Assembly (NCBI GenBank): GCA_947087145.1
Contig: CAMUBM010000033.1
Span: 1-7,280 of the forward strand
Reading direction: 5' to 3'
Source of the DNA: an uncultured Mycoplasmatota bacterium
Lineage (GTDB): Bacteria; Bacillota_I; Bacilli_A; RF39; UBA660
DNA: 7,280 bases
Below the pieces are notes generated by a model, which saw only the letters and a list, made by a program, of their open reading frames with translations, was not told the origin of the DNA and made no database searches. The translations under genes and the position numbers were made by a program. Shown here one piece after another: positions 1-6,344 of the stretch (position 1 is the stretch's first letter; each line of letters begins with the position of its first letter).

Positions 1-1293
1 GCAGAAATTGCATTAAAAGCAGCAAAGATGATTCAACCTTATCCTACTTGCGAAGTTGATTTCGATTATCAAAAGACAAAAGATAATTCTTTAGAGGCTC
101 AATATCAAGTATGTTTTACTTTAAATTGTAGAATGTATTGTTATATCATTCAAGCAACTACTGGAAAAATTCTTAGTTCTACAATAACTCCTATTTATAA
201 AGGAAGTTTTTTTAAAGATGGAGTCACTTATTTAAAATATGCGGATGAAACTAATTTTACTAGTGATTTAGGAATGAAGATTAGAAGTCAAACTTATGAA
301 CCTTTAAAAAAACCACTTTTAAAAGCAACAGATGGAACTGTCTATTTAGAAGAAATTACTAGATATGGAGAAGAGACTATTGTAAATTTAAGACAAGATT
401 TATCATTTTTAGAATTATCTTCTCATCAACCTTATATTTTTGTATCTACGCATTCTTTTTGTGAAGATGTGAATGCTGCTTTTGCTATAATGGATAGAAA
501 TGCTTATTTACTTTTTGGTTCGACAGACCAATTAGAGAATGCGAAAGAAGTTTATGGTCTTTGGGCTATGGGAACAGTGTATGTTGCACGTTTAGACCCG
601 TGGAGTCGAGCAAATTCTCTTTTAAAGTTAGAAAGATTAATTAAAAATGGAACTAGTGTTATTATTTGTGCAGAAGGTGGCTATAATAATACAGAAAATA
701 AAGTGGTAGAAGAAATGTTTGAAGGGGCAGTACAATTAAATCAAAAAACATATGCTCCTATTGTTCCTTTAGCTTCTTTTCGCGAACATGGTGAAGAAAA
801 TATTTATATTACTGCTGATGCTCCAAGACAATATTTAAATGTCACCGCAACAGAAGGAACAGAACGATTGCGAAATTCTCTAGCTACGCTTGAATATGAG
901 TTATGGATACATCATGCAAGTCGATTGCGACGAGAAACTTTACCTTTAGATTGTCGTTTTCAATTTATGGAAGAACGGAAAAGTGAATATTTAAAATCCC
1001 ATTGGACGCATGATGTTTGGGAAGAGGAACTTACTAAACGTAAAAATTCTAGACGTCCAAGACCAGAAGAAGTAAGAGAGGGATTTGAACGAGTAAAATT
1101 AACGAGAGAAAATTATCTTGCTGTGCATTCGATTCGTAAACTTCGATGCGAAGATTTAATTTATGATTTTAAAAGATATATGCATAATACGTGGAATTTA
1201 TCTTATGAAGAAACATACGAAAGATACATCCGTCCTTATGTTAATCAAGAGGATGAAGTTCAATTAGAACGCGTTTTATTAAAAAATGAATAG
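1..1293 (+). CDS. PlsC/LPLAT-like acyltransferase, 5' end outside window
   Basis: The frame is open from the first base (AEIALKAAK precedes the first Met at 28) and no ribosome binding site precedes that Met, so the gene starts upstream. Numbering from the Met at 28, the middle of the protein carries the acyltransferase motifs of the lysophospholipid acyltransferase family: HSFCED gives the catalytic H-x4-D pair (His142, Asp147), VYVARLD has an arginine like block II (Arg188), CAEGG gives the Glu-Gly of block III (Glu216), and APIVPLA matches block IV (Pro247). Family members transfer an acyl chain from acyl-CoA or acyl-ACP to a lysolipid or other alcohol at the membrane face. About 130 residues precede the motif and 170 follow it, both longer than in a minimal PlsC, and no membrane helix is obvious. 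The substrate is therefore uncertain and could be something other than lysophosphatidic acid. The gene ends just before a terminator. The motif-based call is fairly sure; the exact enzyme is not. Confidence 0.65.
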   Translation, partial: AEIALKAAKMIQPYPTCEVDFDYQKTKDNSLEAQYQVCFTLNCRMYCYIIQATTGKILSSTITPIYKGSFFKDGVTYLKYADETNFTSDLGMKIRSQTYEPLKKPLLKATDGTVYLEEITRYGEETIVNLRQDLSFLELSSHQPYIFVSTHSFCEDVNAAFAIMDRNAYLLFGSTDQLENAKEVYGLWAMGTVYVARLDPWSRANSLLKLERLIKNGTSVIICAEGGYNNTENKVVEEMFEGAVQLNQKTYAPIVPLASFREHGEENIYITADAPRQYLNVTATEGTERLRNSLATLEYELWIHHASRLRRETLPLDCRFQFMEERKSEYLKSHWTHDVWEEELTKRKNSRRPRPEEVREGFERVKLTRENYLAVHSIRKLRCEDLIYDFKRYMHNTWNLSYEETYERYIRPYVNQEDEVQLERVLLKNE

Positions 1294-1324
1294 AAACTTG
1301 CTAATAGAAATCGCAAGTTTTTTT
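1294..1324 (+). terminator. Intrinsic terminator of the acyltransferase gene
   Basis: AAACTTGC (1294-1301) and GCAAGTTT (1313-1320) form a perfect 8-bp stem around an 11-nt loop. The T run covers 1318-1324. It starts directly after the stop codon. Confidence 0.85.
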
Positions 1325-1325
1325 A

Positions 1326-1354
1326 TTTACATCCAATGGCATTATTGATATAAT
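1326..1354 (+). promoter_or_regulatory. Sigma-A type promoter of the hybrid histidine kinase gene
   Basis: TTTACA (1326-1331) and a perfect TATAAT (1349-1354) are separated by 17 bp. The -35 box begins two bases after the T run of the preceding terminator, so the two transcription units are packed end to end. The leader is short: AGGTGG at 1368-1373 is the ribosome binding site for the ATG at 1380. Confidence 0.8.
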
Positions 1355-1379
1355 TTCGTTAGAAAATAGGTGGTACTTT

Positions 1380-3218
1380 ATGTCTTTTGAATTTGAAGTT
1401 CCTTTGATTTGCTTTCTTTTTATTTTTTTATTGGTTATGGTTTATTTTTCAAAACCTAATTTGAAATTGATTGAAAATAAGTATTTTGAAATTATTTTAA
1501 TTTCTACTATTATCGAAACATTTATTAATACTTGTATTCATTTATTAGCAGCAAAGTTTGAATTTTCAGTTTTTAGTACGACTTTTTATCCTTTTGTAAA
1601 TTTTTTTAATAAAGTAATGAGTTTTTTGTTTATTGCTATTTTTGGATGTATCTTATGTTATACCATTATTATTAGTTACCAAAAGGCTAAAGAAAATCAT
1701 AAGAGGATAAGAAATTACTTTTTGGGTTTTCATTTTTTCATATTTATCGTTTTATGTTTTACTAATATAGAAGTTATTCAAGTTGGTTCTATAACAAACG
1801 TTACTGGTTCTACTCTTAATTTTTCTTATTTTTTGGTAGCAATTCTTCTTATTATTAATTTGATTTTGGCTCTTTTAAATATTCGTAAGTTAGATAAAAG
1901 ATATATGGTTATTCTTTTTATTTTAACTTTTATTGTTTTCTTTGCGGTATTAACTATCTTTTTTCCAGGAATCCTTCTTGCGGATTTATTAATTGTTTCT
2001 ATTTGTTATATTATGTATTTTACAATTGAAAATCCAGACGTAAAGTTAATTAACGAGTTAGAAATTGCTCGTGATGTAGCTGAGAAAGCAAGTCATGCGA
2101 AGAGTGATTTTTTGTCTAGTATGTCCCATGAAATTAGAACACCTTTAAATGCGATTGTTGGGCTATCTGAGGATATGAAAGAGTATAGTGAGCATATGCC
2201 TAAGGAGGTTTTAGAAGATATTGAAGATATTGGAAATGCTTCAAATACTTTACTTGAAATTGTTGGAAATATTTTGGATATTAATAAAATTGAAAGTGGA
2301 AAGATGGAACTTGTATCTATTCCTTATAATTTAGTAGAAGAAGTAAAAAATTTAGTTTCTGTTACTACAACGCGTATTGGAACCAAACCTATTGATTTTA
2401 AATTAGAATTATCTTCGGATTTTCCTTATATTCTTTTAGGAGATAAAGTCCATATTAAAGGAATTATTAATAATTTTTTATCGAATGCAATTAAATATAC
2501 AGAGAAAGGTTCTATTGTTTTAAGTATTTCTTCTGTTAATCGTGAGGAGGATTGTACAATTTTTATTCGAGTCACTGACACAGGTAAGGGAATACGTGAA
2601 GAGGATATGCCTCATCTATTTGGGAAATTTGAAAGACTCGATGTGGTTAAAAATAGTACGATTGAAGGTACTGGTTTAGGTTTAGCCATTACGAAAAATT
2701 TAGTTGAGATGATGGGTGGAACCATTGGGGTAGAAAGTGAATTTGGTAAAGGTTCTGTTTTTTATGCAGAAATCCCTCAGAAAATACATACTTTAGAAGC
2801 CCCAGTAGAAGTAATTGAAGTTTTGGATGTTCCAGAGGAAAATACGGGGTATGGAAACAAAAAGATTTTACTTGTTGATGATAATAAATTGAATATTAAA
2901 GTGGCGAGGAAGGCACTCGATCCTTTTGGTTTTGAAATTACGGAATGTAGTAATGGAGTAGAAGCCTTAGAACAAGTAGAGAATAACACTTATGATTTGA
3001 TTTTAATGGATATTATGATGCCTATTATGGGTGGAGAAGAGGCTATGGGAAAGTTAAAAGAAATGCCTGATTTTCATACACCTGTTCTTGCCTTGACGGC
3101 AGATGCTGTAGATGGAGCTAGAGAAAGATATTTAAGTTTAGGCTTTGTCGATTATTTAGCAAAACCTTTTACTAAAAAAGAATTACAAGAAAAGTTGGAT
3201 GCGTTATGGAAAAAATAA
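1380..3218 (+). CDS. Membrane hybrid sensor histidine kinase with C-terminal receiver domain
   Basis: This 612-residue protein has an N-terminal membrane part with about seven hydrophobic segments (roughly residues 6-23, 36-56, 77-100, 113-131, 149-167, 174-195, 197-215). A HisKA domain follows, with the H-box FLSSMSHEIRTPLN (phosphorylated His250). The HATPase domain shows the N-box NNFLSNAIKYT (365-369), the G1 box DTGKG (400-404), the F-box FGKFERL (414-420) and the G2 box GTGLGLAI (430-437). The C-terminal receiver (about 494-612) has the acidic pair Asp500/Asp501, the phospho-acceptor Asp544 in LMDIMMP, Thr573 and Lys595 in AKPF. All catalytic residues look intact. There is no extracytoplasmic sensor domain, so any signal is probably sensed in or near the membrane. 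No Hpt domain or DNA-binding regulator lies next to it, so its phosphorelay partner is elsewhere. It is a single-gene transcription unit with its own promoter; AGGTGG lies 6 bp before the ATG. Confidence 0.93.
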   Translation: MSFEFEVPLICFLFIFLLVMVYFSKPNLKLIENKYFEIILISTIIETFINTCIHLLAAKFEFSVFSTTFYPFVNFFNKVMSFLFIAIFGCILCYTIIISYQKAKENHKRIRNYFLGFHFFIFIVLCFTNIEVIQVGSITNVTGSTLNFSYFLVAILLIINLILALLNIRKLDKRYMVILFILTFIVFFAVLTIFFPGILLADLLIVSICYIMYFTIENPDVKLINELEIARDVAEKASHAKSDFLSSMSHEIRTPLNAIVGLSEDMKEYSEHMPKEVLEDIEDIGNASNTLLEIVGNILDINKIESGKMELVSIPYNLVEEVKNLVSVTTTRIGTKPIDFKLELSSDFPYILLGDKVHIKGIINNFLSNAIKYTEKGSIVLSISSVNREEDCTIFIRVTDTGKGIREEDMPHLFGKFERLDVVKNSTIEGTGLGLAITKNLVEMMGGTIGVESEFGKGSVFYAEIPQKIHTLEAPVEVIEVLDVPEENTGYGNKKILLVDDNKLNIKVARKALDPFGFEITECSNGVEALEQVENNTYDLILMDIMMPIMGGEEAMGKLKEMPDFHTPVLALTADAVDGARERYLSLGFVDYLAKPFTKKELQEKLDALWKK

Positions 3219-3242
3219 GATGTTTTAAAAAAAATAGTTTTT

Positions 3243-3251
3243 TGTTATAAT
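3243..3251 (+). promoter_or_regulatory. Extended -10 promoter for the lipoprotein-YtxH operon
   Basis: TGTTATAAT (3243-3251) is a TGn-extended perfect TATAAT. No good -35 box exists at the right distance (TTTTAA at 3223-3228 is the nearest), which is normal for extended -10 promoters. Just upstream, eight A (3227-3234), TAG and six T (3238-3243) could form an A-T hairpin, but it has no GC stem and I do not call it a terminator. Some readthrough from the kinase gene is therefore possible. Confidence 0.6.
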
Positions 3252-3275
3252 GGTAAGTAGCATAGGAGGAGACTT

Positions 3276-3923
3276 ATGAAAAAGATAGTATTCTTGTTCT
3301 TTGGAATGTTTTTTTTCTGTGGGTGCATGTATGTGAATAAAAGTAGTTACGAAGGAATTATTAAAAATGCCTTAAGTGAGTCACAGATTTCTTATACGAA
3401 CCGAGCAGGACAAGGGTATAACTATTATCTTCCTATTGGGTTATCAGTTTTAGAAGAGAAAACGGGAAATGTAACTTTAAAAAAAGATAAATATACTCTT
3501 TATTTGTATTTAGATTTAATTAGTTATCACAATCAAGTAAAAGAAGAATACAACGTACAGAAGAATGCATTTTATTCTATGAAGTTAGAAAATGGCGAGA
3601 AATTCGGGTATCTGGAAATTAATAATATTGAAAATAAAAAATATTTAATTGAAATTATGTATAATTATGCTAAAATAGAAGTGATAGTAGATTATAGGGA
3701 TATCAATGAAATGCTTAGTTTTGCAATGGCACTTCTTTCTTCTATCTCTTACAATGACACTATTATTGCTAGTATGATTGGAAATGATACACTGAATGCG
3801 AGTGAAATTGAGTTTAACATTTTTGAGACAGCGAAAAACGATAGTAATTATATTCAATATGATGGAAGTAGTTCCTCAAGTAAAAATGAGAATGTTATAC
3901 CTGATACAGATTTAGTTAATTAA
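3276..3923 (+). CDS. Putative small lipoprotein, family not recognised
   Basis: This 215-residue protein starts with Lys-Lys and a very hydrophobic stretch (residues 4-14) ending in FCGC. That fits a type II signal peptide with Cys17 as the lipidated residue, although Phe at -3 and Cys at -2 are not the commonest lipobox residues. The mature part would be an extracellular, membrane-tethered domain of about 200 residues with alternating hydrophobic and polar strands (residues 55-140) and a Ser/Asn-rich tail (about 188-215) that looks flexible. I recognise no catalytic motif or family. AGGAGG at 3264-3269 lies 6 bp before the ATG, which fixes the start. It is the first gene of an operon: the next gene begins 14 bp after its stop. 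The neighbours (a charged protein, a one-helix membrane protein and YtxH) point to a cell-envelope role, but that is inference. Confidence 0.7.
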   Translation: MKKIVFLFFGMFFFCGCMYVNKSSYEGIIKNALSESQISYTNRAGQGYNYYLPIGLSVLEEKTGNVTLKKDKYTLYLYLDLISYHNQVKEEYNVQKNAFYSMKLENGEKFGYLEINNIENKKYLIEIMYNYAKIEVIVDYRDINEMLSFAMALLSSISYNDTIIASMIGNDTLNASEIEFNIFETAKNDSNYIQYDGSSSSSKNENVIPDTDLVN

Positions 3924-3937
3924 GAGGTGAAGAAGAA

Positions 3938-4867
3938 ATGGGATTGTTTAATAAATTAAAAAATGCCTTATTTGAAGAAGAGGAAATAGAAGTTCGTCCT
4001 ACAGAGGAAAAGGCAATTATTAAAGAAGACAGTGTGGTTACCAAAAAAGATATTCCTGTAAAAGAGGAGTTACCAAAGGAAAATGAGAGAGATTTATTCA
4101 AAGCCGAAAATACTTTTAAGTTTCCAGATTTTGATGAAGAAGAGTTTGTAACGAGTTATAATACAAAGGAAGTTGAAGAAAAAGTAGAACCAGTAGTAAC
4201 CAAACCAAAGGAACCTGAAACCAGAAGGATGGGATTGGATAGTTTAAGCCCTCTTGGATACGATAGTGATAGAAAATCGAAAGTTTTGAGAAAAGAGCCT
4301 TCAAAAAGAGAAAAGCCTGTGGTATCACAGAAGGAAGATAAAACAAAGAGTGGTTTTCGCCCTTCCCCTGTTATTTCTCCTGTTTATGGTGTATTAGATA
4401 AAAATTATAAAAAGGAAGATATTATTTCTGTTGAGGAAGAAAAGAAAAAATTTAATGTAGATATGGCTCGTAAGAAAGCTTTTGGTACGTTAGAAGAAGA
4501 TATTGAGAAGACTTTGAATGAAACTCCTACGAAGAAGTTTTATGATAGTCGTTCTAGAGATATAGATGACTTGTTAGCGAATTCGGCAGATGCTACGATT
4601 GCTATAAACGAAGAAGAGCAGCCTTTAAATCGAATGAGTCGAAATAAGAATGTACGAGGAAGAAAATATGCAGAAGAACCAGAGGAAGAGTACAATGAAG
4701 ACTATAATCAATTTAGTCATTCGGTAGAGCAAGAATTAACGCAAAATGATGAAAATTTAGAGATATTGGATAAAGAACCAAAAAGTAAAGATATTGAAGA
4801 AGATACTTTGGAAAGTGATTTGTTTGATTTAATTGATTCTATGTATGACAATAGAGAGGAAGAATAA
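3938..4867 (+). CDS. Highly charged, probably disordered protein of unknown function
   Basis: This 309-residue protein has no signal peptide and no membrane helix. It opens with MGLFNKLKNALF, a short amphipathic helix that could bind membrane or a partner. Most of the rest is Glu/Lys/Asp-rich with scattered Pro and Ser, typical of intrinsic disorder. Three less charged patches stand out: SPLGY (104-108), a block FRPSPVISPVYGVLD (140-154), and a C-terminal DLFDLIDSMY (294-303) that could form a binding helix. A segment at about 172-194 (FNVDMARKKAFGTLEEDIEK) may also be helical. This layout (terminal helices, linker, short conserved-looking motifs) suggests a scaffold or adaptor, perhaps for cell division or envelope proteins, but I know no named family for it. 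AGGTG at 3925-3929 precedes the ATG, 14 bp after the lipoprotein stop. The next gene starts 2 bp after its stop. Confidence 0.75.
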   Translation: MGLFNKLKNALFEEEEIEVRPTEEKAIIKEDSVVTKKDIPVKEELPKENERDLFKAENTFKFPDFDEEEFVTSYNTKEVEEKVEPVVTKPKEPETRRMGLDSLSPLGYDSDRKSKVLRKEPSKREKPVVSQKEDKTKSGFRPSPVISPVYGVLDKNYKKEDIISVEEEKKKFNVDMARKKAFGTLEEDIEKTLNETPTKKFYDSRSRDIDDLLANSADATIAINEEEQPLNRMSRNKNVRGRKYAEEPEEEYNEDYNQFSHSVEQELTQNDENLEILDKEPKSKDIEEDTLESDLFDLIDSMYDNREEE

Positions 4868-4869
4868 AA

Positions 4870-5166
4870 ATGAGTTTTTGGTTAGATTTTTTGCCGATTA
4901 TTATTTATATCCTATTAATCATTATTTTGATTATTGGTATAATTTTAGGGGTTAGGATTATAATAACATTAGAAAAGGTCGAGAAAATTGTTGATGATGT
5001 GCAAGACAAAGTAAGGACTTTGAATGGTTTTTTTCATATTATAGATTATACAACGGATAAAATTGCACTTGCTACTGATAAAGTGGTGGATGGAATTTCT
5101 TCTGTATTTAAAAAGTTATTATTTAGTAAAAAGAAGAAAGAGAAAAGGGAGGAAGAAAATGAGTAA
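4870..5166 (+). CDS. Single-pass membrane protein, DUF948-like
   Basis: This 98-residue protein has one strong N-terminal transmembrane helix (about residues 8-34, nearly all Ile/Leu). A likely amphipathic helix or coiled coil follows (35-80, with repeated Val-Asp/Lys spacing such as VEKIVDDVQDKV), then a Lys/Glu-rich tail. That architecture matches small DUF948-type proteins, which often sit beside ytxH genes in Bacillota; the match is by layout, not by a diagnostic motif. The start is supported by AGAGAGGA (4853-4860) inside the end of the upstream gene, about 9 bp before the ATG. The gene lies 2 bp after the charged-protein gene and overlaps the ytxH start by 8 bp, so the three are probably translationally coupled. 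Function is unknown; a membrane anchor or partner of YtxH is a reasonable guess. Confidence 0.75.
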   Translation: MSFWLDFLPIIIYILLIIILIIGIILGVRIIITLEKVEKIVDDVQDKVRTLNGFFHIIDYTTDKIALATDKVVDGISSVFKKLLFSKKKKEKREEENE

Positions 5167-5653
5167 GGAAAAACATGGTTTAGGAAAATTTATTGCTGGA
5201 GCAATGATTGGAGCAGGAATGGGTGTTTTGTTTGCACCGAAAAAGGGAAGTGAAACACGTAAAGAGTTGAAGAAAAAAACGGATGAACTTGTGGATACAA
5301 TCAAGCATTTGGATAAAGATGAAATAAAAGAAAAATTAAATGCTAAAGTAAAAGAGTTAAAACAGGATTTGGAAAATTTGAATAAAGAAACAGCATTGGA
5401 ACTAATTAAGGAAAAGGGTTCGCTTTTGATGAAGAAAGCAGATGAACTTATGGATTTAGCAAAAGAAAAAAGTGCTCCAGTGATTGAAAAAGCTGCTAAG
5501 GATGTGAAAGATAAAACGGTTGTTGTATTAAAAAAAGCAATTGACAAATTAGAAGCTACTAATGAAAAAGAAGAAGTTATTATAAAAACTACAACCAATC
5601 CTTCCACAAAAAAGAAACCACAAAACAAAACGACTAAGAAAAAAACAGCTTAG
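5159..5653 (+). CDS. YtxH domain-containing protein
   Basis: The 164-residue product begins MSKEKHGLGKF. Residues 7-36 are the YtxH signature: a Gly/Ala-rich helix (GKFIAGAMIGAGMGVLFAP, 9-27) followed by KKGSETRKELKKK. The rest (37-135) is a long Lys/Glu-rich helical stretch, likely coiled coil, and the tail (about 142-164) is Lys/Thr-rich and basic. YtxH proteins are small membrane-associated proteins linked to general stress in Bacillus; their biochemical role is not known. I chose ATG 5159 because GGGAGG (5147-5152) lies 6 bp upstream and the YtxH motif begins right after it. The frame is open back to 5063, but those extra residues overlap the upstream gene and do not resemble the family. 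It overlaps the DUF948-like gene by 8 bp and is last in the operon; its final codons form part of the terminator. Confidence 0.88.
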   Translation: MSKEKHGLGKFIAGAMIGAGMGVLFAPKKGSETRKELKKKTDELVDTIKHLDKDEIKEKLNAKVKELKQDLENLNKETALELIKEKGSLLMKKADELMDLAKEKSAPVIEKAAKDVKDKTVVVLKKAIDKLEATNEKEEVIIKTTTNPSTKKKPQNKTTKKKTA

Positions 5654-5662
5654 TGTTTTTTT
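5633..5662 (+). terminator. Terminator overlapping the end of the ytxH gene
   Basis: ACTAAG (5633-5638) pairs with CTTAGT (5649-5654), and the flanking A run (5639-5645) can pair further with the T run (5656-5662). The 5' arm is inside the coding sequence and the 3' arm contains the TAG stop codon. The stem is short and AT-rich, so efficiency may be modest. Confidence 0.65.
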
Positions 5663-5673
5663 AATTTATATTA

Positions 5674-5702
5674 TAGGCAATGTTCTAAAAGTATGGTATA
5701 GT
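5674..5702 (+). promoter_or_regulatory. Possible promoter of the relic antitoxin RNA/toxin locus
   Basis: TATAGT (5697-5702) is preceded by TGG, making an extended -10. TAGGCA (5674-5679) lies 17 bp upstream and matches four of six -35 bases. It would start transcription near 5709, just before the hairpins described next, as expected for the antitoxin RNA of a type III system. Confidence 0.45.
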
Positions 5703-5711
5703 ATGTTTGCA

Positions 5712-5754
5712 TTTGAGGGAACTTAGTGTTAATTGTAACTTTTCTCAAAAAGTT
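5712..5754 (+). other. Two mutually exclusive RNA hairpins, possible antitoxin RNA remnant
   Basis: Bases 5712-5725 pair with 5736-5749 (TTTGAG/CTCAAA at the base, two G-U pairs and one mismatch above) around a 10-nt loop. Alternatively AACTTTT (5737-5743) pairs perfectly with AAAAGTT (5748-5754) around a 4-nt loop. The two share 5737-5749 and cannot coexist. Position between a promoter and a terminator, ahead of a broken ToxN/AbiQ-like gene, fits a degraded ToxI/antiQ-type RNA. I could not find the tandem repeats of about 35 nt that intact antitoxin RNAs of this class carry, so the identity is inference. Confidence 0.4.
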
Positions 5755-5809
5755 GTATCTATTAAATAAAAAAGAAGCTATTCCCACTATGAAAAGGAAC
5801 TTAAAAAAG

Positions 5810-5840
5810 AAACTAGAGAGCAGACTCTAGTTTTATTTTT
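5810..5840 (+). terminator. Intrinsic terminator between relic RNA and relic toxin gene
   Basis: AAACTAGAG (5810-5818) and CTCTAGTTT (5825-5833) form a perfect 9-bp stem with a 6-nt loop, followed by TATTTTT. Type III toxin-antitoxin loci carry a partial terminator exactly here, between the antitoxin RNA and the toxin, so that only some transcripts reach the toxin. It has stayed intact although the toxin gene has not. Confidence 0.7.
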
Positions 5841-5865
5841 GGATTTGTTATATTATGTTTTTGAA

Positions 5866-6288
5866 GGTGATAAAGTTCGATTAGATACAAGATATTGTGA
5901 TTATTTAAGAAAATTTGATGCTAGATTACCTTATAACTATAATGAAAAAGAACTAAGACCATTTGTAAGTGTATGATTTGTAATCAATGGCTGATATATT
6001 TTGCTCCTTTATCTAGTCTAAAAGCAAAGCATCTTAAGTTAAAGTCAAAATTAGATTTTTTAAAAATAGATAATGGAAAATTAGCTGCTATTAATTTTAA
6101 TAATTGCCTGTAACAGGAAAGAATATTGTTAAATTAGATTTGGATAAAGAATGTTTAACGAAGTCAGAAGAAAAGTATACAAAACTTTTAAAAGAGCAAA
6201 TCTAGTGATTAAAATCGTAATGATGAAAAATTATATCGGTTGTAATTTTAAATTATTAGAAGAAAAATGTTTGGAATATAATGAATAG
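5866..6288 (+). pseudogene. Decayed ToxN/AbiQ-family type III toxin gene
   Basis: Four frame fragments in order read like one ToxN/AbiQ ribonuclease. Frame 1 (5872-5973) gives RYCDYLRKFDARLPYNYNEK then LRPFVSV and a TGA at 5974; past it the same frame reads FVING. A 1-nt net loss near 5991 moves to frame 3, giving YFAPLSSLKAKH, LDFLKIDNGK and AAINFNN. About 4 nt are missing near 6105, where the family has a short NNMIPV-like stretch; frame 2 continues with PVTGKNIVKLDLDK and EEKYTKLLKEQI to a TAG at 6203. Frame 1 then gives CNFKLLEEKCLEY and stops at 6286-6288, with some residues before CNF probably deleted. Working members are endoribonucleases held inactive by a repeat RNA and act in phage defence or plasmid maintenance. 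With an internal stop and three frame breaks, plus no clear start codon, this copy cannot make the toxin. The 5' boundary is approximate. Recognition is from memory of the family's motifs. Confidence 0.75.
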
Positions 6289-6309
6289 AAAATTGGAAAA
6301 AGCATTGAT

Positions 6310-6338
6310 TTGACTATATAAGTATTACGTGATACACT
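6310..6338 (+). promoter_or_regulatory. Promoter of the T-box/CYTH/tyrS operon
   Basis: TTGACT (6310-6315) and TACACT (6333-6338), the latter with a TGA extension upstream, are spaced 17 bp apart. Transcription would start near 6345, giving a leader of about 210 nt, normal for a T-box. A weaker alternative is TTGGAA (6293-6298) with TATATA (6315-6320). The stretch 6289-6309 between the pseudogene and this promoter holds nothing else that I see. Confidence 0.6.
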
Positions 6339-6344
6339 TAACTT

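Noticed and set aside
2777..2989. Open frame on the - strand inside the histidine kinase gene
   Set aside because: It lies opposite intact receiver-domain coding sequence and has no start signals; the same reasoning removes the - strand frames at 3645-3857, 3916-4101 and 4116-4346.
3227..3243. Terminator after the histidine kinase gene
   Set aside because: Only an A8-TAG-T6 stretch with no GC pairs; too weak to call, and part of it overlaps the next promoter.
5063..5158. Upstream ATG extending the YtxH protein by 32 residues
   Set aside because: The extension overlaps the DUF948-like gene for its full length and does not resemble YtxH proteins; GGGAGG before 5159 marks the real start.
5119..5628. 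Long open frame on the - strand across ytxH
   Set aside because: It is the complement of a Lys/Glu-rich gene, which yields a Phe/Ser-rich product with no motif. No ribosome binding site, and the + strand gene is a clear YtxH.
5709..5810. Tandem antitoxin repeats or a CRISPR array
   Set aside because: I compared the segments by eye and found no repeated unit of 30-40 nt; only hairpins are visible.
5973..6113. Possible separate small gene starting MICNQWLIYF
   Set aside because: It has no ribosome binding site and reads as the middle of the broken ToxN/AbiQ-like gene, continuous with fragments on both sides.
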